Both the position numbers and the translations under genes were made by a program. Positions 25,974 to 35,448 of a stretch of 64,000 bases of DNA are shown piece by piece. How positions within the stretch are numbered: position 1 is the first letter of the stretch; the number at the start of each line of letters is the position of its first letter. Under the pieces are notes generated by a model. That model saw nothing but the letters and a program-made list of their open reading frames with translations, did no database searches and was not told the DNA's origin. The DNA is from Hyphomicrobiaceae bacterium (GTDB taxonomy: Bacteria; Pseudomonadota; Alphaproteobacteria; Rhizobiales; Hyphomicrobiaceae): the NCBI GenBank assembly GCA_022844275.1, contig JALHMB010000002.1:844580-908579 (forward strand), read 5' to 3'.

Positions 25974-28085
25974 ATGCAAACCTCGACGCTCCGCAAGGCG
26001 ACGCCAGCCACGGCGCTACTGGACGCACATATCATCCTGCCCGCCATCCGCGCTGCCTTCACCAAGCTCGATCCCAGGGTTCAGATCAGGAACCCCGTGA
26101 TGTTCGTGCTCGAGATCGTCACGCTTCTCACCACGATCATCCTCGTGCGCGATCTGTCCATTGGTGGCGATGGCATCGGCTTCACTTGCCAGATTACTTT
26201 GTGGCTGTGGTTCACAGTGCTGTTCGCGAACTTCGCGGAAGCCGTTGCCGAGGGGCGCGGAAAGGCCCAGGCCGATGCACTCAGACGTCAGCGCACTGAA
26301 GCGCAAGCCAAGTTGCTGCGCAGCGAGAACGCGCAGGACTACGATCTCGTGCCTGGCACGAGCCTCGAGATCGGTGACATCGTGCTCGTTGAAGCCGGTG
26401 ACCTCATTCCATCCGACGGCGAGGTCATCGAAGGTGTGGCCTCGGTCAATGAAGCTGCAATTACCGGCGAGTCGGCGCCGGTCATCCGTGAGTCTGGCGG
26501 CGATCGCTCGGCCGTCACCGGCGGTACGCAGGTGATCTCGGACTGGATCCGCGTGCGCATCACCGCCGCGCCCGGCTCCACATTCCTGGATCGCATGATC
26601 AAGCTTGTCGAAGGTGCCGAGCGCCAGAAGACACCCAATGAGATCGCGCTGAACATTCTGCTGGTGGGATTGACGATCATCTTCGTCATCGCGGTCGCGA
26701 CCATCCCCAGCTACGTGATCTATGCCGGCGGCACGGTCTCGCTGGTTGTACTGGCTGCGCTGTTCGTGACGTTGATCCCGACAACCATCGGCGCACTGCT
26801 ATCGGCTATCGGCATCGCCGGCATGGACCGCCTCATACGCTTCAATGTGCTTGCGATGTCGGGGCGCGCCGTCGAGGCGGCGGGCGATGTCGACACGCTG
26901 CTCCTCGACAAGACCGGCACGATCACCCTCGGCAACCGCCAGGCGACTGAGTTCAAGCCATTGCGTGGCGTGAGCGAGCAGGATCTTGCCGATGCAGCGC
27001 AGCTGGCTTCGCTCGCTGACGAGACACCGGAAGGCCGCTCCATTGTCGTGCTGGCAAAGGAGAAGTATGGCATTCGCGGTCGGGACGTCAGCGAGCTGAA
27101 TGCGCGGTTCATCCCGTTCTCGGCGCAAACGCGCATGAGCGGCGTCGAATTCGGCTCGACATCGATCCGCAAGGGCGCCGTCGACGCCATCCTCGACTAC
27201 CTCGGCCGCGGTCGCGCCAATGAGAATGGCGGTGTAGCGCTTGCGACGAAACCGCTGGTCAGTGCTGAAGTCGTCCGCGAGGCGCGAGCCTTAGCTGATG
27301 CCATCGCCAAGTCCGGCGGAACGCCGCTCGCAGTTGCGCGCGATGGCACACTGCTCGGCATCATCCATCTCAAGGATATCGTGAAAGGCGGTATCCGCGA
27401 GCGCTTTGCCGAACTCCGGCGCATGGGCATCCGCACCATCATGATCACCGGCGATAATCCCACGACGGCTGCGGCGATCGCGGCAGAGGCCGGCGTCGAC
27501 GACTTCCTCGCCCAAGCCACGCCTGAGGACAAGCTGAAGCTGATCCGCGCCGAGCAGGACAAGGGCAAGCTGGTCGCCATGTGCGGCGACGGAACCAACG
27601 ATGCACCGGCGCTCGCCCAGGCCGATGTCGGCGTTGCCATGAACACCGGCACGCAGGCCGCGCGCGAAGCCGGCAACATGATCGACCTCGATTCCAACCC
27701 GACCAAGCTTATCGAGATCGTCGAGATCGGCAAGCAGCTCCTGATGACACGCGGCGCACTCACCACGTTCTCGATCGCCAATGATGTTGCGAAATACTTC
27801 GCGATCATCCCAGCGATGTTCGTGGCGTTCTATCCGCAGCTGCAGGCGCTCAACATCATGAATCTCGCAACGCCGCAGAGCGCCATTCTGTCGGCCATCA
27901 TCTTCAACGCCCTGGTCATCATCGCGTTGATCCCGCTTGCCCTGAAGGGCGTCGCCTTCCGGCCGATCGGTGCTGGACCTCTGCTGCGGCGCAATCTGAT
28001 GGTCTATGGCCTCGGCGGCATTCTGATCCCATTCGTCGGCATCAAGGCGATCGACGTGGTCGTCACGGCCCTTCATCTCGCCTGA
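25974..28085 (+). CDS. kdpB: K+-transporting ATPase ATP-binding subunit KdpB
   Basis: KdpB is the P-type ATPase that energises KdpA. The 703-aa protein has the TGES motif of the actuator domain ([15 protein letters not shown]), the phosphorylated Asp312 in DKTGTIT, and the hinge [22 protein letters not shown] 25974 was chosen; an in-frame start at 25896 would overlap kdpA. Hydrophobic segments at both ends fit the seven-helix topology of KdpB. Confidence 0.96.
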   Translation: MQTSTLRKATPATALLDAHIILPAIRAAFTKLDPRVQIRNPVMFVLEIVTLLTTIILVRDLSIGGDGIGFTCQITLWLWFTVLFANFAEAVAEGRGKAQADALRRQRTEAQAKLLRSENAQDYDLVPGTSLEIGDIVLVEAGDLIPSDGEVIEGVASVNEAAITGESAPVIRESGGDRSAVTGGTQVISDWIRVRITAAPGSTFLDRMIKLVEGAERQKTPNEIALNILLVGLTIIFVIAVATIPSYVIYAGGTVSLVVLAALFVTLIPTTIGALLSAIGIAGMDRLIRFNVLAMSGRAVEAAGDVDTLLLDKTGTITLGNRQATEFKPLRGVSEQDLADAAQLASLADETPEGRSIVVLAKEKYGIRGRDVSELNARFIPFSAQTRMSGVEFGSTSIRKGAVDAILDYLGRGRANENGGVALATKPLVSAEVVREARALADAIAKSGGTPLAVARDGTLLGIIHLKDIVKGGIRERFAELRRMGIRTIMITGDNPTTAAAIAAEAGVDDFLAQATPEDKLKLIRAEQDKGKLVAMCGDGTNDAPALAQADVGVAMNTGTQAAREAGNMIDLDSNPTKLIEIVEIGKQLLMTRGALTTFSIANDVAKYFAIIPAMFVAFYPQLQALNIMNLATPQSAILSAIIFNALVIIALIPLALKGVAFRPIGAGPLLRRNLMVYGLGGILIPFVGIKAIDVVVTALHLA

Positions 28086-28096
28086 GGAGGCAACCC

Positions 28097-28702
28097 ATGT
28101 TGAGAGAACTACGCCCTGCAATCGTCGTGTTCATCGGGCTCATGCTGATCACCGGCTTGGCTTATCCCTTGGCCATGACCGGCATGGCACAGGCACTATT
28201 CCCGCGGCAAGCCAACGGCAGTCTGATCGAGAAGGACGGCACGGTCATCGGCTCGTCTCTAATCGGTCAGCAATTCTCGAGCGACCGCTATTTCCATGGT
28301 CGCCCGTCGGCCACGCTCGGCCCGGACCCTGCAGACTCTAGCAAGTCCGTCGCCCAGCCTTACAACGCGGCGAACTCGATGGGCTCGAACCTCGGCCCGA
28401 CAAGCAAAGCGCTGATCGAGCGCGTCCAAGGGGATGTCAACACGCTAAAAGCCGAGAACCCGGGTATGGCCGTACCGATCGACCTCGTGACGACGACGGC
28501 TAGCGGACTCGACCCTCATATTTCGCCGGACGCGGCGATCTTCCAGGTGCCCCGCGTTGCCAAGGCGCGTGGCATGCCCGACAATCGTGTTCGGGATCTT
28601 GTCAGCCAGCACGTCGAGGGCCGTCTTTTCGGCTTCCTGGGTGAGCCTCGCGTTAACGTTCTGGCGCTCAACTTGGCGCTCGATGGCGGGGCACCCAAAT
28701 AG
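28097..28702 (+). CDS. kdpC: K+-transporting ATPase subunit KdpC
   Basis: The 201-aa protein has one N-terminal membrane helix ([20 protein letters not shown]) and a periplasmic domain with the family motifs [42 protein letters not shown] and [10 protein letters not shown]. KdpC acts as an assembly and catalytic chaperone for KdpB. GAGGAGG stands upstream of the ATG. Confidence 0.95.
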   Translation: MLRELRPAIVVFIGLMLITGLAYPLAMTGMAQALFPRQANGSLIEKDGTVIGSSLIGQQFSSDRYFHGRPSATLGPDPADSSKSVAQPYNAANSMGSNLGPTSKALIERVQGDVNTLKAENPGMAVPIDLVTTTASGLDPHISPDAAIFQVPRVAKARGMPDNRVRDLVSQHVEGRLFGFLGEPRVNVLALNLALDGGAPK

Positions 28703-28729
28703 CCGATGAATTGGCAGGCGTCATGAATC

Positions 28730-31450
28730 ATGGCCGATCAACACAGCGACTCTGAGCAGCGGCCTTCGCCAGACGCCTTGCTGGCCGAGGCTCGGCGCGA
28801 GGAGGAAGGACGCGTCGGGCGCCTCAAGATCTTCGTCGGCGCTGCACCCGGGGTCGGCAAAACCTACGAGATGCTGACCGCGGCGCGCGCCAAGCAGAAG
28901 GAGGGCGTCGATGTCATCGTCGGTGTGGTCGAGACGCACGGCCGCAAAGAGACGGAGGCACTGCTCGACGGCCTGGAAGTGCTCGGCCGTAAACCCACCG
29001 ACTATGCTGGTCGCACGCTCCATGAGTTCGACATCGACGCTGCGCTCGCGCGTCGCCCAAGCCTGATTCTGATCGACGAGCTCGCTCATACCAACGTCTC
29101 CGGCAGCCGTCATCCGAAGCGCTACCAGGACGTGGAAGAGCTTCTGGACGCCAGCATCGACGTCTACACGACGGTCAACGTTCAGCACATCGAGAGCCTC
29201 AACGATGTCGTCGCGCAGATCACGCGCGTGCGCGTGCGTGAGATCGTTCCTGACGCCATCTTCGATCGCGCAGACGCTATCGAACTCGTCGACCTGACGC
29301 CTGAAGACCTCATCCAGCGTCTCAAGGAAGGCAAAGTCTACGTCCCGAAGCAGGCCGAGCGCGCACTCAGGCACTATTTTTCACCGGCCAATCTCACGGC
29401 TCTGCGAGAGCTGGCCCTGCGCCGCACGGCGGAGCGCGTCGACGAGCAATTGCTCGAGCAGATGCGCGCGCGTGCCATTCCAGGCCCCTGGGCGGCGGGC
29501 GAACGCATTCTCGTTTGCATCGGCGAGGATCCGCGCTCAGCGGGCCTCATCCGTTATGCCAAGCGGCTCGCGGACCGGCTGCGGGCGCCCTGGACGGCGC
29601 TCTACATCGAGACGACGCGCAGCCTGGACTTCACTGAGGCGGACCGCGATCGCATTGCCGAGACATTGCGTCTCGCCGAGCGCCTCGATGCCGAAGCTGT
29701 CAGCATACCAGCGGCGGGGCGACGGGTCGCCGATGACGTGTTGGGCTATGCCCGCAAGAGTAACGTCACGCATATCATCGTCGGCAAGTCCGAGCGCTCG
29801 CGCTGGTTCGAGATGCTGCATGGATCGGTCGTCCACGATCTGGTGCGCCGCGCGGGCAACATCTCGGTGCACGTGATTGCCGGCGAGAAGTTACCGGAGG
29901 CTACTACCGTACGGGCAACAGTTGTAACGGACGACGCGCGACCATTCGATGCGATTCCCTATCTGGCGGCCTTTTCAGCGGTCGCGCTAGCCTTCGGGGT
30001 AAGTCTCCTCGCGGAGTCCGTCCTGGGCCTGAACGTCGATCTCATCTTCCTGACGGCCGTAGTCGGCACCGCCGTTCGCTATGGCCTGTGGCCGTCTTTG
30101 CTCGCTGCTCTTACGGCATCGCTGACCTACAATTTCTTCTTCCTTCCACCGATCTACACCTTCACCATTGCGGATCCGGCCAACGTTGCGGCCTTCCTGC
30201 TGTTCTCCGCTCTCGCGGTACTCATTTCGAGACTCGCTGCTCGTGGGTGGCACCACACCGTTGCCGCACAGGAGCGGGTTCGCGTGGTTGAATCGCTCTA
30301 CGGCTTCAGCCGCAAGCTCGCCGGAGCGGGGGCGCTCGACGATGTTCTCTGGGCCACCGCTTATCAAATAGCGATGATGCTGAAGGTCCGCGTGGTGCTG
30401 CTTCTGCCGGACAACGGCTCGATCGCAGTCAAGGCCGGCTACCCGCCCGAAGATGCGCTCGATGAAGCCGATCTGGCTGCTGCAAAATGGGCATGGGAGA
30501 AGGCGCGACCGGCCGGTCGCGACTCCGATGCACTCCCCGGGGCGAAGTGGCTGTTCATGCCGATGCGCACCGGGCGGGGAGCGATCGGCATCGTAGGGAT
30601 CAGTCGCGAAGATCCGGCACCGCTACTCCGCGCTGATCAGCGGCGGCTTCTGGACGCCCTCGCCGATCAGGGCGCGCTGGCGATCGAGCGCGTGCACCTT
30701 GTCGAGGACATCGACCGTGTCCGTCGAACGGCCGAGACCGAACGCCTGCGCTCGGCACTTCTGACCTCCATATCGCACGATCTCAAGACACCCCTCGCGG
30801 GAATTATCGGCTCTGCCGGCGCGCTTCGCGATCTGTCGCAATCGTTCGATGCGCAATCGAAGGACGACCTGCTCTCGACCATCATCGAGGAATCGGAGCG
30901 CCTCAACCGGTTCATTGCCAATCTGCTCGACATGACCAGGCTTGAATCCGGCGCCGTCGTGCCAAACACCGCCGCACACGACGTCGGCGAGATTGTTGGC
31001 AGCGCGCTCGAACGCGCAAGCAAGATCCTCGCAGGGCATCGCGTAGAGGTCGAAATCAGCCCGGAGCTGCCGATGGTCATGGTCGACGCCGTGCTGTTCG
31101 AGCAGGTGCTGTTCAACCTCCTCGACAACGCGGCCAAGTATGCGCCGCCAGCCACCACGGTCCGCGTAGCGAGCTGGCGGGACGGTGAGACCGTGAAAGT
31201 GCAGGTCCTGGACGAAGGTGACGGCATACCCGACGCCGATCTGGAGCGCATCTTTGACAAGTTCTATCGCGCCCGCAAAGGTGATCAGGTCCGCGCCGGC
31301 ACTGGCCTCGGTCTTGCGATCTCTCGTGGCTTTATCGAAGCGCTGAGTGGCACGATTGTTGCTGCCAACCGAATGAACCCGAAAGGCGCTGTGTTCACGA
31401 TCACGCTGCCAGTGCTGAAGGCGGACGAGCGAAAGAAGTACGCCGCATGA
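28730..31450 (+). CDS. kdpD: K+-sensing histidine kinase KdpD
   Basis: The 906-aa kinase has the N-terminal KdpD domain with Walker A GAAPGVGKT and the LIDELAHTN segment, a Usp-like domain (about 255-385), four closely spaced membrane helices (about 405-500), a GAF region, HisKA with phospho-acceptor His683 (SISHDLKTPL), and HATPase motifs (LLDNAAKYAP, DEGDGIPD, GTGLGLAIS). It senses K+ limitation and phosphorylates KdpE. Its stop overlaps kdpE by 4 nt. IIA-Ntr proteins are known to bind KdpD in E. coli, which is relevant to the gene after kdpE. Confidence 0.95.
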   Translation: MADQHSDSEQRPSPDALLAEARREEEGRVGRLKIFVGAAPGVGKTYEMLTAARAKQKEGVDVIVGVVETHGRKETEALLDGLEVLGRKPTDYAGRTLHEFDIDAALARRPSLILIDELAHTNVSGSRHPKRYQDVEELLDASIDVYTTVNVQHIESLNDVVAQITRVRVREIVPDAIFDRADAIELVDLTPEDLIQRLKEGKVYVPKQAERALRHYFSPANLTALRELALRRTAERVDEQLLEQMRARAIPGPWAAGERILVCIGEDPRSAGLIRYAKRLADRLRAPWTALYIETTRSLDFTEADRDRIAETLRLAERLDAEAVSIPAAGRRVADDVLGYARKSNVTHIIVGKSERSRWFEMLHGSVVHDLVRRAGNISVHVIAGEKLPEATTVRATVVTDDARPFDAIPYLAAFSAVALAFGVSLLAESVLGLNVDLIFLTAVVGTAVRYGLWPSLLAALTASLTYNFFFLPPIYTFTIADPANVAAFLLFSALAVLISRLAARGWHHTVAAQERVRVVESLYGFSRKLAGAGALDDVLWATAYQIAMMLKVRVVLLLPDNGSIAVKAGYPPEDALDEADLAAAKWAWEKARPAGRDSDALPGAKWLFMPMRTGRGAIGIVGISREDPAPLLRADQRRLLDALADQGALAIERVHLVEDIDRVRRTAETERLRSALLTSISHDLKTPLAGIIGSAGALRDLSQSFDAQSKDDLLSTIIEESERLNRFIANLLDMTRLESGAVVPNTAAHDVGEIVGSALERASKILAGHRVEVEISPELPMVMVDAVLFEQVLFNLLDNAAKYAPPATTVRVASWRDGETVKVQVLDEGDGIPDADLERIFDKFYRARKGDQVRAGTGLGLAISRGFIEALSGTIVAANRMNPKGAVFTITLPVLKADERKKYAA

Positions 31451-32136
31451 GTGCCACCTCCGCGAAGATTCTCGTTGTCGACGACGAGCCCCCCATACGC
31501 AAGCTCCTGCGCATGGGCCTCGTGTCGCAAGGCTACGACGTACTGGAGGCGCAGAACGGCAAGGTCGCACTCGAGCTGCTCTCCAACAATCCGGATCTTG
31601 TCATCCTTGATCTGGGCCTGCCCGACATCGACGGCCTCGAGCTTCTGAAAAGGATCCGGCAACGAGAGAACAGCCTGCCAATTGTTGTGCTGTCGAGCCG
31701 CGGCGACGAGGCCGGCAAGGTGGCGGCGCTCGATCTCGGTGCCGACGACTATGTCACCAAGCCATTCGGCATGGAGGAGCTGTTCGCTCGAATGCGCGCG
31801 GCTCTGAGGCACCAGCTTCAGGTGCAGGGCGAGCTCCCACTGTTCCACGTTGGCGACCTGAGCGTCGATCTCGTGCGCCGGATCGTCAAGCTCAGCGATA
31901 AAGAAGTGAAGCTGTCGCCCAAGGAGTATGATTTGCTGCGGCTGCTTGTTCAGCACGCCGGGAAAGTTCTCACGCACAAGTTTTTGATGCAGGAACTATG
32001 GGACGAGCCGACTGATCCACAATACCTACGCGTCTATGTGAGGCAGCTCCGCCAGAAGATCGAGCCTGATCCGGAGCGCCCGCAGCACATCATGACCGAG
32101 ATCGGCATCGGCTATCGCCTGCGGGCGCCAGACTAG
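31447..32136 (+). CDS. kdpE: Response regulator KdpE
   Basis: This 229-aa OmpR-family regulator has the receiver residues ValAspAspGlu at 11-14, phospho-acceptor Asp55 (LVILDLGLPD) and the conserved lysine in YVTKPFG. Its winged-helix domain (LSPKEYDLLRLLVQHAGKVL to IGYRLRAPD) binds the kdp promoter. Translation is coupled to kdpD through ATGA. Confidence 0.95.
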   Translation: MSATSAKILVVDDEPPIRKLLRMGLVSQGYDVLEAQNGKVALELLSNNPDLVILDLGLPDIDGLELLKRIRQRENSLPIVVLSSRGDEAGKVAALDLGADDYVTKPFGMEELFARMRAALRHQLQVQGELPLFHVGDLSVDLVRRIVKLSDKEVKLSPKEYDLLRLLVQHAGKVLTHKFLMQELWDEPTDPQYLRVYVRQLRQKIEPDPERPQHIMTEIGIGYRLRAPD

Positions 32137-32193
32137 CAGCCTCACGGTCCGATGACGGCGTGCGCCACGCGCGGAACACCCGAAGGAGCAGCA

Positions 32194-32637
32194 ATGGACA
32201 TCAAGGCCTTTCTTTCGACTTCCGGCGTGGCGATCAATGTCGCCGCCCACGACAAGGCGGGATTGTTGAAGGAGCTGGCTAGCCGCGCAGCCGTGGCCCT
32301 CGATTTGCCGGCGGATTTGCTGGTGCAAGAGCTTGCCAAGCGCGACGAGCTGGGATCGACGGGCATCGGCAACGGCGTATCCATTCCGCACGCGCGTTTT
32401 CGCGAGGTGACAAAACCCTTCGGTCTGCTCGTTCGTCTCGCAAAACCCATTGCATTCGATGCGGTCGACGGACAACCAGTAGACTTGGCATTTCTGCTCG
32501 TGCTGCCGGCGGCATCTCAGCTCGAGCAACTCAACGCCCTCGCCGCCGTTGCCCGCAAGTTGCGCGAGCCGGCTGTTCTGCAAAGACTTCGGCGCGCCGC
32601 TACGGAGCAAGATCTGTATCGCACTGTAATCGAATGA
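32194..32637 (+). CDS. PTS IIA-Ntr-like protein at the end of the kdp operon
   Basis: ATG 32194 follows GAAGGAG. The 147-aa protein is a complete fructose/mannitol-type EIIA domain, with the phosphorylatable histidine at 66 in GNGVSIPHAR and the second conserved segment LGSTGIGNG. It lies 57 nt after kdpE on the same strand, so it probably belongs to the kdp operon. EIIA-Ntr (PtsN) is known to interact with KdpD and stimulate kdp expression in E. coli; a dedicated copy here would couple nitrogen-PTS state to K+ uptake (inference). EI-Ntr and NPr are not in the window. Confidence 0.85.
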   Translation: MDIKAFLSTSGVAINVAAHDKAGLLKELASRAAVALDLPADLLVQELAKRDELGSTGIGNGVSIPHARFREVTKPFGLLVRLAKPIAFDAVDGQPVDLAFLLVLPAASQLEQLNALAAVARKLREPAVLQRLRRAATEQDLYRTVIE

Positions 32638-32732
32638 CGAATGAGTTCATGCCGAGAAGGTTCCGGCTCGACCGCCGCGATGCGCTCACCGATGGTCGAC
32701 ACCGAACGGCGGGAGGTCCGTGAGAGCCGATC

Positions 32733-33725
32733 TCAGCGCGCCACGCCGTTCCAGGCCAGCGTCTCGAACGCGAACAGCTCCTCTGCCTTCAAGAGACGTG
32801 GTGCAATTCCCTGATTAAAGGAGTAGCGGCAGAGCGCGTCGATCGCGGATCGGTTCGCGTCGAGGCCATAGCTCCAGAACTCGCTTCCGAGAATGGCCTC
32901 CACGCGCGCGGATTCGGCCGGCGCCCATGGCAGGCTGATGAACGGCGCTTGTGTTTCTCGCGTGCGTTCCAGTGCGTAGCAGCGCGCGGCTTCGAAGGCA
33001 TTGCACACGCGTATGCAAAGCCCGGGCTCGTGCTCAACAAGCTCCTTGCGAACGCCGACCAGATGCATGATCGGAAAAATACCGGTGCGGCGCGCGTAGT
33101 CCGCTTCGATCGCCGGATAGTCTTCGAACAGGCGACGGATGCTGGGGTGGCCATCGAGAAATACCTTCGGCGGCTTGTAGGCGACAAGAGCATCCAGTTC
33201 ACCGCTCGCGAGAGCATCCGAGAGATTACTCGCTTGTGGGAGCGGCTGGAGCTCGATGTCTGGCGGGCGCACGCGAACGATCGGTTGCGTGTCGTATTTG
33301 TCCGCCGGTCCATAACGCCAGCGCACATCGGACGCCCGCAGACCGAAATCGTCTTCAAGCACGCCACGTGCGACCAAAGCTGCCGTCATGGAGAATTCGC
33401 GTACACCGACAACGCGGCCGGCAAGGTCGCGTGGCCCACGGATGCCGCGATCTGTTCGGATATAGATTGCCGAATGGCGGAACGCGCGCGAAGGAAAGAT
33501 AGGGAGGCCGACGTATGGACAGCCGGTGCTCGCGGTCAGGTAGAGGTAGTTGCTGAAGGACAGCTCGGTGACATCGAAAGCTTGCTCGTCGAAGGCACGG
33601 GCAAAGATTTCCTCGAGCGGCGCCGTCACGTACGTGGGTGTTATGCCCTCGATCGGGATAAGTCCGGCCATGAGAGGCAGTGTTCGGTCATAGGGTGCGA
33701 CAGCAATGCTAAGCGGACGGCTCAT
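32733..33725 (-). CDS. 4,5-dihydroxyphthalate decarboxylase-like / substrate-binding-fold protein
   Basis: The 330-aa protein has the periplasmic-binding-protein-like fold typical of proteins annotated as 4,5-dihydroxyphthalate decarboxylase or ABC substrate-binding proteins. Characteristic segments are VAPYDRTLPLMAGL, FDVTELSFSNYLYL, LPIFPSRAFRHSAIYI and FARLxEAWGYGxD-like NPxI ends (here GSEFWSYGLDANRSAIDAL). It has no signal peptide, favouring a cytoplasmic enzyme over a transporter component. No transporter or phthalate genes adjoin. Function is therefore given only at family level. Confidence 0.75.
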   Translation of the reverse strand: MSRPLSIAVAPYDRTLPLMAGLIPIEGITPTYVTAPLEEIFARAFDEQAFDVTELSFSNYLYLTASTGCPYVGLPIFPSRAFRHSAIYIRTDRGIRGPRDLAGRVVGVREFSMTAALVARGVLEDDFGLRASDVRWRYGPADKYDTQPIVRVRPPDIELQPLPQASNLSDALASGELDALVAYKPPKVFLDGHPSIRRLFEDYPAIEADYARRTGIFPIMHLVGVRKELVEHEPGLCIRVCNAFEAARCYALERTRETQAPFISLPWAPAESARVEAILGSEFWSYGLDANRSAIDALCRYSFNQGIAPRLLKAEELFAFETLAWNGVAR

Positions 33726-33869
33726 TTGTGGGCTCGTTTCGTGGTGATGGTGCCGGACAGTAGCGAAGATGCGCGATCCGGAGCTAGCCGTTAAGCCTCC
33801 TCTTTCAAGCCCATCCGGCTAAAGGGCTCATCAGGTTCCTGGCCGGATTGAGCGCGGGCTTAAGGGAAC

Positions 33870-35127
33870 ATGCCTGGCTCGACGCTGGGAGCAGCCCACC
33901 GCGCCGATCGTCACCAGGAAGCTGACACCAGAAGCCTTCAGCACCGCACTACAGGCCGGCTACCAGCAGGCCGTCGCCGACAAGTCCGATCATGACATCT
34001 TCATTCTCGCGCCAGGCAGCATGACGCCGCGACTGGTCGTGAACTATCACGATCACGAGGCGAACGTAGAGGGGCATTGGATTGCGGATGACGACGGGCG
34101 CCTTGCAGTCCGCCTGCACGCGCCCTGGTCGAAATTCCTCACCCAACTTCATACGAACCTCCACTTGCCGCATACGTGGGCCTGTTCCTCGTCGGATTGA
34201 CGGGCGTGGCGCTCCTGTCCTCACAATCGCCTGGGCGTGTGGGGCTTTCCTTTTCACATCGCCGTCACGCTCTCCGGTGCGCTTCTCGGACTGTCGACGC
34301 TCATCGTCGGCGTGCTCGCGCTCGCCGCATACGATGGCGACTCCGGTAAGGCATTCTCGATGCTTCTCGGGCTGCGCGCGAGCGAAGAGTAGACCGCCGC
34401 GCCGCTCCCGGACATAGCGTCGATGATCCGGCACGTGCAGTCGACGAAACCCGATGCAGAGGTCGTCACGATTTTCGTCCAGCACGCTGCGAAGATCGGC
34501 CAGGTCGTCAGCCTCGGAATGCGCACGCCCGGGCATCTGGCTCTCTTCAATGCCTACTACTTCAAGGGCGACGGGACACCGCTCGGTGACGGTGGTCTCG
34601 AGGCCGGGAGCTTCGGCCAGCAGATCCTCGGCGCGATACAGCCGCTGCACTTCGGGTGGTTCGGCGGTCTGCCGGTCAAGATCATCTACGGCCTGTTGGG
34701 GCTCGCGCTGACGATCGTCACGCACACCGGCGTCACCATATGGCTTGCGCGCCGTCGCGATAAGGGCCGCCCGGCTGAGCGATGGGAATGGATCTGGGCC
34801 GCTGTCTCCTGGGGGCAGCCATTCGCGCTCGCTGTCGCGGTATTGGCCTCGCTGCTCCTGACCGAGCGGGCCATCCTGCCGATCTACTTGATATGCGCGA
34901 TCTCTGCTTTGCTCCTGACTCTCAAATTGCCTTCTGGCGAGAGCACCTCGCGCATCCTGCGCTCGGCCAGTGCAGCATTGCTTTGCGCAGTAGTTGCCAT
35001 GCACGCCTATGTCTGGGCCGCTCAGGCTGCAGACATGATGGCTTGGGGGGTCAGCGCCGCGTTGTCGTTTGCCGCATTGGCGTTTGCGCCCGTTCGAAAT
35101 GCGGGCATCAAAGGCCTGTCTCGCTGA
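33870..35127 (+). pseudogene. Broken PepSY-associated membrane protein gene
   Basis: Pieces of one PepSY-TM protein can be read in order but not in one frame. The first reads WEQPTAPIVTRKLTPEAF to LHAPWSKFLTQLHTNLHLPH (33886-34172). A frameshift leads to GLFLVGLTGVALLSS, then a further shift and apparent deletion to FPFHIAVTLSGALLGLSTL. An in-frame TAG at 34390 precedes the last piece, GMRTPGHLALFNAYYFKGDG to the end, which contains the C-terminal membrane helices. PepSY-TM proteins are often linked to iron or flavin electron transfer in the membrane. With at least three lesions the gene is almost certainly dead. A 235-aa C-terminal frame (34423-35127) remains open. Confidence 0.8.
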
Positions 35128-35245
35128 TCCGTACCCACTCCGATCTTACACATTGGGCGCGGAAAGCAGCGGCATCACGTCTAGCCCCTAGCGAACCAAT
35201 CGCAGTTCGGCCGAGAACTAGGGAGCCTTATCTCATTGATTTCAT

Positions 35246-35295
35246 TGGCGCGCGGGGAAGGATTCGAACCCACGACCCCCAGATTCGTAGACTGG
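35246..35295 (-). other. 3' half of a tRNA-Arg(ACG), probable integration (att) site
   Basis: Read on the minus strand, 50 nt match tRNA positions 27-76 exactly in spacing: anticodon stem CCAGT/TCTGG around loop CTACGAA (anticodon ACG), variable loop GGGTC, T-arm GTGGG-TTCGAAT-CCTTC, acceptor CCCGCGC, discriminator G and CCA (at 35246-35248). The 5' half is absent: no GCGCGGG or D-arm precedes it. Such fragments remain at the far end of elements that integrate into tRNA genes. The P4-type integrase gene lies just inside, at 35449, supporting an attachment-site junction with the element to the right. Confidence 0.7.
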
Positions 35296-35448
35296 AAGTC
35301 TTTGAAACGCCCTGCATCCGCCTGACGCTCCATGAAACTTATAAGTGTCTGAATTAAGACGAATTATCTGGCACAGTTCGGTTCACGTCGGTTCACGTGA
35401 TCGCTTGAAGTTTCCTCCTGATGGGCCAAATATGGACCAAATCCATCA

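Noticed and set aside
35377..35399. Direct repeat GGTTCACGT next to the integrase
   Set aside because: Two copies 11 nt apart could be integrase arm sites, but nine bases in high-GC DNA is too weak to list as a feature.
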